Source: Akkermansiaceae bacterium UBA2381 (GTDB lineage Bacteria > Verrucomicrobiota > Verrucomicrobiia > Verrucomicrobiales > DEV007). Taken from it: a stretch of 64,000 nucleotides of DNA. The stretch spans positions 1-64,000 of the forward strand of contig DDSV01000048.1 of the NCBI GenBank assembly GCA_002344215.1, given 5' to 3'. The notes under the pieces were generated by a model. It was not told the DNA's origin. It did no database searches and worked only from the letters and a program-made list of their open reading frames with translations. Positions 34,976 to 43,891 of this stretch are shown here, one piece after another (position 1 is the first letter of the stretch; every line of letters starts with the position of its first letter). The position numbers and the translations under genes were made by a program.

Positions 34976-35221
34976 TTAATAGTGGCGACGACCGTAGTAG
35001 CGGTTGCGGGCGGCGCGATCCTTGGAGATCTCGGATCCCGCGACGGCTCCGATGGCACCTCCGACGAGGGCTCCGGTTGATCCGCCGGTAATCAGAGCCC
35101 CTGCTCCGGCACCGATGGCGCCTCCGGTAAGGGCACCGCGTTCACCCGGGGTGCAGGAGATGAGGGCCGAGGTGATGAAGAGGGCGACGGCAAGGAGACT
35201 GAGTTTGGCAGTGTGTTTCAT
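34976..35221 (-). CDS. Small glycine-zipper lipoprotein
   Basis: This 81-residue protein has a signal peptide and lipobox (ITSALISC). It is followed by a glycine-zipper segment (GALTGGAIGAGAGALITGGS, then GALVGGAIGAVAGSEI) and a basic, tyrosine-rich end (RNRYYGRRHY). Proteins of this type insert in or bind the outer membrane. It is a single gene converging on the protease gene. Confidence 0.8.
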   Translation of the reverse strand: MKHTAKLSLLAVALFITSALISCTPGERGALTGGAIGAGAGALITGGSTGALVGGAIGAVAGSEISKDRAARNRYYGRRHY

Positions 35222-35409
35222 GGTCTTTGTTTTCTATAAGTCAGCCTAAGAGCGGCCCCCGATATCTCCATGGGGTGAAACCCCACCCATAGTGTCGCTG
35301 CAGACCGGACAGAACCGATTCGGGAAAGGAAAGGGATCGAATTACCGGATGACAATTTTGTCATGTTCCTCCACCCCGTTTTGTCACCCGCCTGATCCAT
35401 TCTTCACCT

Positions 35410-37245
35410 ATGAAGAAGCCCCCCTTGATCGAAATAAACGCCCTCTCCGTCTCCAAGGCCTGCCTGACCGGTGTCTCGATTCTCCTCTTATCCATTCTCG
35501 GATCGGGAATTCCCGTGGCACAGGATAAGGAGCGGGAAGGTTCGCCGAATGATTTCCGCAAACCAACCCATCTCGTTCCGGAAGAGTCGCCGAGAAATAT
35601 GCGGAAGTCTCCCCCGGTCAAAATGGGACTCCGCACCTTGGAATTTCCTCAGGAATTCAGAACAATCACCGGCTCGGGAAACAATCTGAAAAACCCTGAT
35701 TGGGGCACTCCCGGAACCCCTCTGTTGCGCAAGACAAGAGTCGATTATTCCGACGGATTTGATTCTCCTTCCGGCAGCGGGCGACCCGGAGCACGTGAGG
35801 TCAGCAACGCCGTCGCTGCGCAGAAGGAGTCGATTCTCAACCGTCATCTCGTCTCCGACTTCATCTGGCAGTGGGGCCAGTTCCTTGACCACGATCTTTC
35901 CCTTACCCCGGTGAGTGAGCTGGTCGAGCCTTTCAACATCAAGGTGCCTGCAGGCGATCCGTTTTTTGACCCGGCCGGCACCGGAACGGTTGAGATCGGA
36001 CTTGAGCGGTCCCACGGCGAATCCATCGAAGGCGTTCGCCAGCAGTTTAATGAAATCACCGCTTTCATCGACGCATCCAATGTCTATGGATCCGACGACG
36101 AACGAGCCCGTGCGCTCCGCACCCTTGACGGAACCGGGCGTCTCAAAATGGGGGAGGCAAATCTTCTCCCCTTCAACGTCGATGCACTGCCCAATGCGCC
36201 GTCCGCCCAGGCTCCCGACTTTTTTGTCGCGGGCGACTTCCGGGTGAATGAACAGGTCGGATTAACCGCGCTCCACACCCTTTTTGCCAGGGAACACAAC
36301 TACTGGGCCGGCGTTGTCGCGAAGGCCAACCCGACGCTGGATGATGACGGTATCTACGAGTTCGCCAGGGCCATCGTCGGTGCCGAAATGCAGATCATCA
36401 CCTATCGGGAATTTCTTCCCATCCTCCTCGGTCCGGACGCGCTTCCTCCCTACAAGGGTTACCGCCCCGATATCAACCCGGGCATCTCAAACATCTTCGC
36501 AACTGCCTCCTATCGTTTCGGACACACCATGCTTTCACCCACCCTGCTGCGTCTTGATCGCCGCCTCTCCGAGATCAAGGAAGGCAATCTTGAACTGGCC
36601 AAAGCCTTTTTCAGCCCCGCGAGCATCACGGACGAGGGAGGCATCGACCCCATCCTTCGCGGCCTTGCCACCCAGCCCGCCCAGGAGATCGACACGAGGA
36701 TTGTGGATGGTGTCAGGAACTTCCTTTTCGGGCCTCCCGGAGCCGGGGGTTTTGACCTGGCCTCGTTGAACATTCAGCGTGGCCGCGACCACGGACTCCC
36801 GGGCATCAATGAGGTCAGGAAGAGCTTCGGCCTCAAACCCTTCCGCCAGTTCAGGGACATCAGTGATGATCGGAAAACCGTCGACAGCCTCGCCAGTGTC
36901 TATAAGAGCGTCGATGAGATTGACCCGTGGGTTGGCGGACTCGCCGAGAAGACCCGCCGCGGTGCCCTTGTCGGGGAAACGATTCACGCGGTGCTGAGGG
37001 ATCAATTCATCCGCCTGAGGGACGGTGACCGGTTCTGGTATCAGAATCACCTGAACCGCGAGCTGCAGCAACTGGTCGAACAGCAGTCACTGCTCAAGGT
37101 CATTCAGAGGAACACGGAAATCTCGAAAGAGATCTCTCCGAATCTTTGGAAAGTCGCCCCGCCCCGAAGCGGAGGTTCCGGACCGGACGGTCCCGGCGGC
37201 CCCGGGGCACCCAAAGGACCAGCTCCCGGCGGGAGGGGAAGATGA
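35410..37245 (+). CDS. Exported animal-type haem peroxidase
   Basis: The protein is 611 aa with a hydrophobic export segment at about 18-36. The peroxidase-cyclooxygenase superfamily core includes distal His161 (WGQFLDHDLSLTP), an ASNVYGSDDERARALR motif, the catalytic-arginine helix TLFAREHNYWAG, proximal His in YRFGHTMLSP and NIQRGRDHGLPGINEVR. The C-terminus is a Pro/Gly-rich tail. It would oxidise halides or organics with peroxide outside the cytoplasm. A response regulator and kinase follow 68 bp later on the same strand, suggesting regulation in the same unit. Confidence 0.9.
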   Translation: MKKPPLIEINALSVSKACLTGVSILLLSILGSGIPVAQDKEREGSPNDFRKPTHLVPEESPRNMRKSPPVKMGLRTLEFPQEFRTITGSGNNLKNPDWGTPGTPLLRKTRVDYSDGFDSPSGSGRPGAREVSNAVAAQKESILNRHLVSDFIWQWGQFLDHDLSLTPVSELVEPFNIKVPAGDPFFDPAGTGTVEIGLERSHGESIEGVRQQFNEITAFIDASNVYGSDDERARALRTLDGTGRLKMGEANLLPFNVDALPNAPSAQAPDFFVAGDFRVNEQVGLTALHTLFAREHNYWAGVVAKANPTLDDDGIYEFARAIVGAEMQIITYREFLPILLGPDALPPYKGYRPDINPGISNIFATASYRFGHTMLSPTLLRLDRRLSEIKEGNLELAKAFFSPASITDEGGIDPILRGLATQPAQEIDTRIVDGVRNFLFGPPGAGGFDLASLNIQRGRDHGLPGINEVRKSFGLKPFRQFRDISDDRKTVDSLASVYKSVDEIDPWVGGLAEKTRRGALVGETIHAVLRDQFIRLRDGDRFWYQNHLNRELQQLVEQQSLLKVIQRNTEISKEISPNLWKVAPPRSGGSGPDGPGGPGAPKGPAPGGRGR

Positions 37246-37313
37246 CAGTGGAAGGAATTTGCCTTGAAGGCGGGCCGTTTCCCCGCAATGCTCCCGGTCT
37301 TCACTTCTCCACC

Positions 37314-37988
37314 ATGAGAGTTCTCGTTGTCGAAGACCAGGAACGCATCGCCTCCTTCATCGGCAAGGGACTGATCGAGCACGGATTTGTTGTCGATGTC
37401 ACCCACGACGGCGACGAAGGATATGCGCTCGCTCTCACCGAACCCTACGATGCCATCGTTCTGGATGTCATGCTCCCCGGTCGCGACGGCCTCAGCATCC
37501 TGAAAAATCTCCGGAAAAAAGGGTTCGCCGTTCCTGTCATCCTCCTGACCGCAAGAAGCGAGCTTGATGAACGGATCGAGGGTCTCAACCTCGGAGCCGA
37601 TGACTACATGACAAAACCCTTCTACCTAGAAGAGTTGATTGCCCGTCTCCACACCGTCGTGCGACGCAGCGCCGGGGAGGTGAGCCATCTCCTCAAGGTG
37701 GGGGATCTGAGCATGAATCTCGTCAGCCGGGTCGTGACCCGCCGCGATGAGGAGATTCCCCTGTCCGTCCGCGAGTTCTCCTTGCTGGAGTATCTGATGC
37801 GCTCGCCCGGACGCGTTCTCAGCCGCATGCAAATCTGCGAACACGTCTGGAATTATTCCTTCGATCCCGACACCAATCTGGTCGACGTCTACATCCAGCG
37901 ACTTCGGAAGAAGATCGACCGCGAATCCCCCGTGAAGCTGATCGAGACGGTGCGGGGTGTCGGATATCGCATCGGAAAAACCTCCTGA
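37314..37988 (+). CDS. OmpR/PhoB-family response regulator
   Basis: The ATG at 37314 begins MRVLVVEDQERIASF; the longer frame upstream overlaps the peroxidase gene and is not needed. The product is 224 aa. The receiver has acidic Glu7/Asp8, phospho-acceptor Asp51 (AIVLDVMLPGRDG), Thr in LLTARS and Lys in DYMTKPFY. The winged-helix domain (about 125-222) ends LIETVRGVGYRIG. It is 6 bp upstream of its kinase gene. It is closely similar in sequence to the regulator at 54353-55027, indicating paralogous systems. Confidence 0.93.
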   Translation: MRVLVVEDQERIASFIGKGLIEHGFVVDVTHDGDEGYALALTEPYDAIVLDVMLPGRDGLSILKNLRKKGFAVPVILLTARSELDERIEGLNLGADDYMTKPFYLEELIARLHTVVRRSAGEVSHLLKVGDLSMNLVSRVVTRRDEEIPLSVREFSLLEYLMRSPGRVLSRMQICEHVWNYSFDPDTNLVDVYIQRLRKKIDRESPVKLIETVRGVGYRIGKTS

Positions 37989-37994
37989 CGAACG

Positions 37995-39569
37995 ATGCGC
38001 TCACTTCGCACGAGGCTGGTCCTCATCTCCACACTGATCTCCGGCATCGCCATTGTCGGCCTGGGAGGTTTCTCCTGGTATTTTATGCAAAGGGCGGTCC
38101 GTGAGTCCACCGACCTTCGACTCGAAGGAATCGCCTCGCGGATGATTCGTGAGATCCATCCCCGTGCCGATTGGGATGCCTTTAAAGAGCGATTGAACTT
38201 CAGCCACGGGGATGAAACCGAGAAAGGGATCCTCCTTGTGAGTGTTCGGGAGACAAGTGATCCGGCCCGGGTGATTACCTCTATTGGAGAGATTGGACCA
38301 GTTGAGGCAGCCCTGCCGACAGCGATCTTTCAACTGAATCCCGAAAATGCTGAGCCATCCGGACCGGGGGCGGACAGACCCGGACCGTATCAGGAGGCCC
38401 CTGAAGGTCCGTCGGACGATTTCCGGCCGGATCCACCCCGCGACGATCACCCGCCTCACCGACCGGAACACCCGGGAGGGCCTGAGCGTGAGCATCACCC
38501 TCCCTCGTCTCCCCGTCATCCTGACCGCCTGATCGCCTTTTCCAACGCGTCAGTCGGGAGTGAGCAGTGGCGTTTTATTGCCATGCAGGAGCGCGGATTT
38601 CACCTCCTTGTCGGATTGAACTTCTCCCGTTCCAACCCCGGGCTGAGTCTCCTCGGACGAAGCCTTCTCGCGGGAATTCCCGCCGCGATCTGCCTCATCG
38701 GATTCGGCGGATGGCTTGTCGCTGATCGCGCGCTCAGGCCCCTGCAAAAGATTACCGAGACGGCCGCCCGGATCACCGTCCAGGATCTCAGCGAACGAAT
38801 GCCGGAGAACCCCCACTCTGATCCTGAAATCGCCAGATTAACGGAGGTTCTTAACGGCATGATGGACCGGCTCGAGTTGAGCTTCACCCACGCGATCAGG
38901 TTCAGCGCCGACGCCTCCCATGAGCTGAGGACCCCGATTGCGGTCATGCAGGGAGAGATCGAGTCGGCACTCCGCGATTGTAAACCCGGATCGACCGAGG
39001 AAAATGCCATGCTGGTTCTTCGCGAGGAGTTAAACCGGCTCAAGTCCATCATCCGAAGCCTCATGATGCTGTCCCAGGCCGACGCCGGCGGTCTCCTCCG
39101 GAAGTCTGAGCCTGTCTCCATCTCACGGGAGCTCCTCATTCTTTCTGAAGATGCGGAAGTGCTTTCCGCAGAGGCCGGGGTCACTTCCGGGTTCAGCATC
39201 GACGACGGACTCGAAACGTCAGGCGATCCCGTCCTGCTGCGGCAGGCTTTCCTCAATCTCATCAACAATGCCATCAAATACAATGTGGATGGTGGATTTG
39301 TCAGGGTTTCAGCGAAAGCTGAAAATGAAAACATCATCGTTGAAGTAGTGAACTCAGGCCCCGGAATCAGCGACGACGACAAAGACCGTGTCTTTGATCG
39401 CTTTTATCGCGCGGATCGCTCACGGTCCAGAGGGGTCGATGGATTCGGACTTGGACTGAGTCTCACCAAAGCCATCCTTGAGAGCCACGGCGGCAGGGTC
39501 ACTCTTGAAGACGCCGCACCCGGAGAAACCCGCTTTGTCGTGATTTTGAAAGCAGGTCTCAGACCCTGA
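37995..39569 (+). CDS. Membrane histidine kinase with His/Pro-rich periplasmic segment
   Basis: The protein is 524 aa, with TM helices at about 8-30 and 215-240. The periplasmic part contains a Pro/Asp/His-rich stretch (119-178) with six histidines between 152 and 175, a candidate metal-binding patch. HAMP, then HisKA with His309 (SADASHELRTP), then an ATPase domain (NLINNAIKYN, SGPGISDDDK, DGFGLGLSLTKAI) complete it. It pairs with the regulator just upstream. Co-location with a haem peroxidase suggests sensing of metal or oxidative conditions (inference). Confidence 0.92.
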   Translation: MRSLRTRLVLISTLISGIAIVGLGGFSWYFMQRAVRESTDLRLEGIASRMIREIHPRADWDAFKERLNFSHGDETEKGILLVSVRETSDPARVITSIGEIGPVEAALPTAIFQLNPENAEPSGPGADRPGPYQEAPEGPSDDFRPDPPRDDHPPHRPEHPGGPEREHHPPSSPRHPDRLIAFSNASVGSEQWRFIAMQERGFHLLVGLNFSRSNPGLSLLGRSLLAGIPAAICLIGFGGWLVADRALRPLQKITETAARITVQDLSERMPENPHSDPEIARLTEVLNGMMDRLELSFTHAIRFSADASHELRTPIAVMQGEIESALRDCKPGSTEENAMLVLREELNRLKSIIRSLMMLSQADAGGLLRKSEPVSISRELLILSEDAEVLSAEAGVTSGFSIDDGLETSGDPVLLRQAFLNLINNAIKYNVDGGFVRVSAKAENENIIVEVVNSGPGISDDDKDRVFDRFYRADRSRSRGVDGFGLGLSLTKAILESHGGRVTLEDAAPGETRFVVILKAGLRP

Positions 39570-39774
39570 ACCTGCGGTTTGAACAAGCTTTGTTGAAGCA
39601 CTACACGGTAGGGTTATCCCCACCTGCTTAAAACTTTCTCTTGTGGGCCTACTCGCATGCCGATACTCTCGTACCAGGCGTTCATCGGAATTGATTCTGA
39701 CTGAATCTATCAAACGCCCCTCCCCACCGTCCTATCGCGTTCCCGATTTTTGTCTTTATCGGGCGCTCCCTTGA

Positions 39775-40212
39775 ATGAACCGAGCTACTCCACCGCTTCG
39801 GGATATTGCCTCTCGAATCATTTTACATGAGTCGGAAAGGTCGCGTTCTCTGGAATCAGGTTCTCCCGCAGAGCTTCAGATCCCGGAACGGCTGCGCCCC
39901 CATCTGACGACCCTGATGGGGATCGGTGGATACCGTGCGCTGCTCATGAGATCGCTCGCGCTGGCGAGTCCGGATATTCCCTGGATGCGTTCGGTCAAGG
40001 TCTCCGTTGACGGCTTCGTGGAAGGGTTTCTCCCACAGGTGGAGACACTCTCATCCCGTGAAATTCAAGAGGGCAGAGTGGAACTGGGTGCTCAGTTGAT
40101 CGGTCTTCTCGTGGCTTTCATCGGTGAAAAATTGACTTTGCAACTGCTCAGCGAGGTCTGGCCGGAACTGGCCGACACGAATTTGAATTTTACCCCTAAA
40201 GATCGAAAATGA
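39775..40212 (+). CDS. Small protein of unknown function coupled to KaiC
   Basis: This 145-residue helical protein has no signal peptide and no recognised family. Features are LRPHLTTLMGIGGYRALLMRSLALA and a C-terminal half VELGAQLIGLLVAFIGEKLTLQLLSEVWPEL. Its stop overlaps the KaiC start in ATGA (40209-40212), so they are translationally coupled. It is not KaiA or KaiB by sequence and may be a KaiC-binding adaptor (inference). Confidence 0.65.
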   Translation: MNRATPPLRDIASRIILHESERSRSLESGSPAELQIPERLRPHLTTLMGIGGYRALLMRSLALASPDIPWMRSVKVSVDGFVEGFLPQVETLSSREIQEGRVELGAQLIGLLVAFIGEKLTLQLLSEVWPELADTNLNFTPKDRK

Positions 40213-41765
40213 AGAAACAAACCGCCGCCGCCAAACGCAACGCTCCTACCCGGGATGCGAGCGAGCCGGCCAAAGTCAGGATCGTCCAACTGCCCACGGG
40301 CGTTCGCGGTCTCGACGATATTTTCGGAGGGGGGATTCCGGAGTTTTCCTTCAATGTTATCGCCGGTACTCCCGGCTGCGGCAAAACGACGCTGGCGCAC
40401 CAGATCGCCTTCACCAATGCGACGCCGGCCAAACCGGCCCTCTACTTTACCGTTCTCGGCGAGCCGGCGATGAAAATGCTGCGCTATCAACAGCAGTATT
40501 CCTTCTTCAATGAAAAGAAACTGGGCAAGGCGATCCGCTTCGTGAATCTCGCCGATCTCGTGATCGAGCAGGATCTGAGTGCCGTGCTCGAGGAGATCAT
40601 CAGGCAGGTCACCGAGGTCAATCCTTCCATCGTGGTGGTCGATTCGTTCCGCACCGTAGTTCGGAGAGCGATGCACACGGCCAGCGAACTGGAGATGCAG
40701 ACCTTCATCCAGCGACTCGCCCAGTTCCTCACCGGTTGGGAGGCGACCACTTTTCTCGTCGGTGAGTATGTCGAGGATGAAATCCGCGACAATCCCCTCT
40801 TCACCGTGGCTGACGGGCTTTTCTGGCTCTGGCAGGTGACGGAGAGAAACTCCGTCGTGCGTAAGATGCAGGTCATGAAGCTCCGAGGTCAGGCCTCGGT
40901 TCCGGGTCTTCATACCTTCCGCATCAACGACGATGGATTGCAGGCCTTTCCACGGACCCTCGGACTGGCCGCCCACAAGGCGCGCCCGAAACGTCGACGA
41001 CGCCTCTCCACCGGCATTCCCGAACTCGACACGATGATGGGGGGCGGAATTTTCGAGGGTGACAGTCTGCTCGTCGCGGGGCCTTCAGGTTGCGGAAAGT
41101 CCGCGCTCGCCACACAGTTTATCAACGAGGGACTGAGGCAGGGTGAGGCGGCCATCATGGCGCTTTTCGAAGAACGTCCAACAGGATATGCGGACCGTGC
41201 GGCCGGCTTCGGCCTTGATCTGAAAGAACCACAAGCCTCGGGCAAACTCGAGATGCTCTATCTCCGTCCGCTCGACCTGTCGGTTGACGAGACCATGCAG
41301 GCCATTCTTGACGCCATTGAGCGGACCGGTGCGAAGCGCCTCGTGATCGATTCCCTGGTGGGTTTTGAAATGGCACTGGCTCCCGGTTTCCGTGCTGACT
41401 TTCGCGAGTCACTCTATCGCATGATAGGGGCGCTGACCTGCGCCGGAGTCACCATCCTCAGCACGGTCGAGGTGGAGGATTCATTCAATGCGATGCCGCT
41501 GAGCCATTACGCGATTTCCTTTCTCACCGACGACATCCTCCGGATGCGGTACGTGGAGATCGATGGCCAGATCCGGAAGGTGATGGTGGTCATCAAGATG
41601 CGCGGCGGCAATCACAGCAAGGATATCCGCGAATATGTCATCACCAACAGAGGGGTCGTGGTGATCGGCCCGCGTCAGACTGACTACACCGGACTCACCA
41701 CCGGGATACCGACACGTGTCGGCAGGAGGGAGGATTCCGCCCCTGAACCCAAAGCGACGAAGTAG
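40209..41765 (+). CDS. kaiC: KaiC-family double RecA-like ATPase/kinase
   Basis: The 518-residue length equals cyanobacterial KaiC. CI has Walker A GTPGCGKTT (53-61) but carries Gly84-Glu85 where KaiC CI has the catalytic Glu pair. CII has Walker A GPSGCGKS (291-298) and an intact Glu321-Glu322. The phosphosite region aligns as AISFLTDDI: Ser437 corresponds to KaiC Ser431, while Thr432 is replaced by Phe438. So a two-site phosphorylation cycle like the cyanobacterial one is unlikely. No kaiA or kaiB is present. It is followed with 1-bp overlap by a PAS histidine kinase, as in many non-cyanobacterial KaiC signalling operons. Confidence 0.92.
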   Translation: MKKQTAAAKRNAPTRDASEPAKVRIVQLPTGVRGLDDIFGGGIPEFSFNVIAGTPGCGKTTLAHQIAFTNATPAKPALYFTVLGEPAMKMLRYQQQYSFFNEKKLGKAIRFVNLADLVIEQDLSAVLEEIIRQVTEVNPSIVVVDSFRTVVRRAMHTASELEMQTFIQRLAQFLTGWEATTFLVGEYVEDEIRDNPLFTVADGLFWLWQVTERNSVVRKMQVMKLRGQASVPGLHTFRINDDGLQAFPRTLGLAAHKARPKRRRRLSTGIPELDTMMGGGIFEGDSLLVAGPSGCGKSALATQFINEGLRQGEAAIMALFEERPTGYADRAAGFGLDLKEPQASGKLEMLYLRPLDLSVDETMQAILDAIERTGAKRLVIDSLVGFEMALAPGFRADFRESLYRMIGALTCAGVTILSTVEVEDSFNAMPLSHYAISFLTDDILRMRYVEIDGQIRKVMVVIKMRGGNHSKDIREYVITNRGVVVIGPRQTDYTGLTTGIPTRVGRREDSAPEPKATK

Positions 41766-43813
41766 TGACGAAAAGTCCAATGCCCGATGCCCCTCCATCA
41801 GCCGATGTATCAAACACCCTCCCGGGCTTATCTCTCGAGCAGGCTCCGTTACCCATGGCCACGGTGGAGGGAGCGACACACCTCGTGCGTTATGCTAATC
41901 CCGCCTTCTGCCTCCTCATGGGAAAGCCGGTGGAGGAAATTCTCGGAGAACCCCTCTCCGGGCTGCTTCCGGCACCTGATAAATGTGTCACCCTGGTCGA
42001 TCAGGTCTTCCGCACAGGAAAACCACTGCGCCACACCGAGAAAGATCCTTCAAGATCCTATCCGTTCTTCTGGTCCTACATCATGTGGCCCCTCCTTGTG
42101 GACGGATTGATCGTCGGAGTCATGATTCAGGTCACCGAGTGCTCGAAGATCCACGAAGCGACCCTCGAGATGAACGAGGCCCTTCTCCTCGGTTCGCTAC
42201 GCCAGCATGAGCTCACCGAAGCCGCAGAGGAACTGAACCAGAAGCTTCTCACGGAAATCGCCGAACGTCAGAAGACGGCACGGAAACTCGCGGAAAAAGC
42301 CCGCCTTCTCGATCTGAGCCACGATGCCATCATCGTGCGAAATCTCGCAGGCTGTATCACTTACTGGAATCATGGCGCGGAAGAGATCTACGGATGGACG
42401 GTCGATGAGGCGCTTGGAAGAATCAGCGATGAACTTTTCCACACTGAGTTTCCAGGAAGCGTCGAGGAGGTAACGGAGGAACTCCATCGAACCGACCGAT
42501 GGACCGGAGAGCTCGTTCACACCCGGCGAGACGGGAAGCGCATCACGGTCCTCGTTCGAAAGACGCTGGATCGAGACAGCAATGGCAACCCTGCCTCGGT
42601 CCTGCAAAACATATCCGATATCTCCCAGCGCAAGGAGAACGAGGAAGCCCTGCGCGAGGCCGGGGAAAGATTTCGTTTCATGGCCGAATCAATGCCGCAG
42701 AAAATCTTCACCGCGGCACCTGATGGGAGTATCGAGTATTTGAACCGGCAGTGGGAAGAGTTCACCGGTTTGGCCTTCGAGGAATTGCGTGGCTGGGGAT
42801 GGGTGAAATTTAATCACCCTAACGACCTCGAGGAAACCCTGCGCCGATGGAAGGAGGTGATGGAGACGGGCGACGATTTCGAACTGGAGCACCGCTTCCG
42901 CCGCAAGGACGAGGTGTATCGCTGGCACCTCAGCCGCGCCTTCGCGATGCGCGACGCCGAGGGAAACATCACCCTGTGGATCGGCTCGAGCACCGACATT
43001 GATGACATGATGCAGGCCCAGGTGGAACTGATGGACGCCGAGGCACAGCTGGCCGACCGGGCCGTTCAACTCGAAAGGATCGTCACCCTCCGGACCGGTG
43101 AACTGACCACGGCGCACGCGAAACTGCTCACGGAAGCCGACGAACGCAAAAGACTTGAGTCAGAGGTCGCCGGATCGATCGAAGGCGAACGCGAACGTCT
43201 CGGCCATGACCTGCACGATGGCGTGGTCCAGGAACTGACCGGCATCACAATGATGCTTCAGGCTCTCGCGACAACCTTGAGAAAGCTATCACCGGCTCAC
43301 TCCAAAGAGGCAAATCGACTTTGCCGGATGCTGGAAACAGCACATGGTCACGCACGGGACCTCGCGAAGTGTTTTTACCCGGTGGAACTCGAGCAGCACG
43401 GGCTCTACGTAGCGTTGGAAGGTATCGCACAACGCACCGAGCAACAGTTCGGGATTTCCTGCATCGTCGATTGCGATGCCCCGGAAGCTCTCGAAGCAGT
43501 TCAAGCACCACAAGAGAAGGACGTGACCTCGGTTCAGCTTTTCCGCATCGCTCAGGAGGCCGTCCAGAATGCAATCAAACATGCCCGCGCCAAAACGATT
43601 CTGATCCACTTGAGCAATACAAATGGTTCATGGCTGCTCACGGTGAGGGACGACGGCGTCGGCCTGCCCGAAAACATGAGCGAGAGTGAGGGCATGGGAT
43701 TGAGGATCATGCAGTATCGCGCCCGCATCATGGACGGCACCTTGTCGATCACAAATGCCGAAGGCGGCGGCGCGCTGGTCACCTGCACCGCGCCGGTCAG
43801 GGAAAAATCCTGA
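41765..43813 (+). CDS. Soluble PAS-domain histidine kinase (HisKA_3 / NarX type)
   Basis: The GTG at 41765 overlaps the KaiC stop by one base; ATG 41780 is an alternative start. The product is 682 aa without membrane helices. It has an N-terminal PAS-like domain (30-130), a coiled coil, a PAS (about 175-295, SHDAIIVRNLAGCITYWNHGAEEIYGW), a second PAS/PAC (about 305-425), a coiled coil and then a HisKA_3 dimerisation domain with His484 (RLGHDLHDGVVQEL). The ATPase domain follows (EAVQNAIKHARA, DDGVGLPE, GMGLRIMQYRA). HisKA_3 kinases usually act on LuxR/NarL regulators; none is adjacent. The gene order implies that KaiC and the small protein feed into it. Confidence 0.92.
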   Translation: MTKSPMPDAPPSADVSNTLPGLSLEQAPLPMATVEGATHLVRYANPAFCLLMGKPVEEILGEPLSGLLPAPDKCVTLVDQVFRTGKPLRHTEKDPSRSYPFFWSYIMWPLLVDGLIVGVMIQVTECSKIHEATLEMNEALLLGSLRQHELTEAAEELNQKLLTEIAERQKTARKLAEKARLLDLSHDAIIVRNLAGCITYWNHGAEEIYGWTVDEALGRISDELFHTEFPGSVEEVTEELHRTDRWTGELVHTRRDGKRITVLVRKTLDRDSNGNPASVLQNISDISQRKENEEALREAGERFRFMAESMPQKIFTAAPDGSIEYLNRQWEEFTGLAFEELRGWGWVKFNHPNDLEETLRRWKEVMETGDDFELEHRFRRKDEVYRWHLSRAFAMRDAEGNITLWIGSSTDIDDMMQAQVELMDAEAQLADRAVQLERIVTLRTGELTTAHAKLLTEADERKRLESEVAGSIEGERERLGHDLHDGVVQELTGITMMLQALATTLRKLSPAHSKEANRLCRMLETAHGHARDLAKCFYPVELEQHGLYVALEGIAQRTEQQFGISCIVDCDAPEALEAVQAPQEKDVTSVQLFRIAQEAVQNAIKHARAKTILIHLSNTNGSWLLTVRDDGVGLPENMSESEGMGLRIMQYRARIMDGTLSITNAEGGGALVTCTAPVREKS

Positions 43814-43891
43814 AGCGCCTGCGATAACGCGATTGTGGACCGGACAGGGGAGCGCTTTCCCGCTTGAATCGTCTACACCCCTGTCTCCTCC

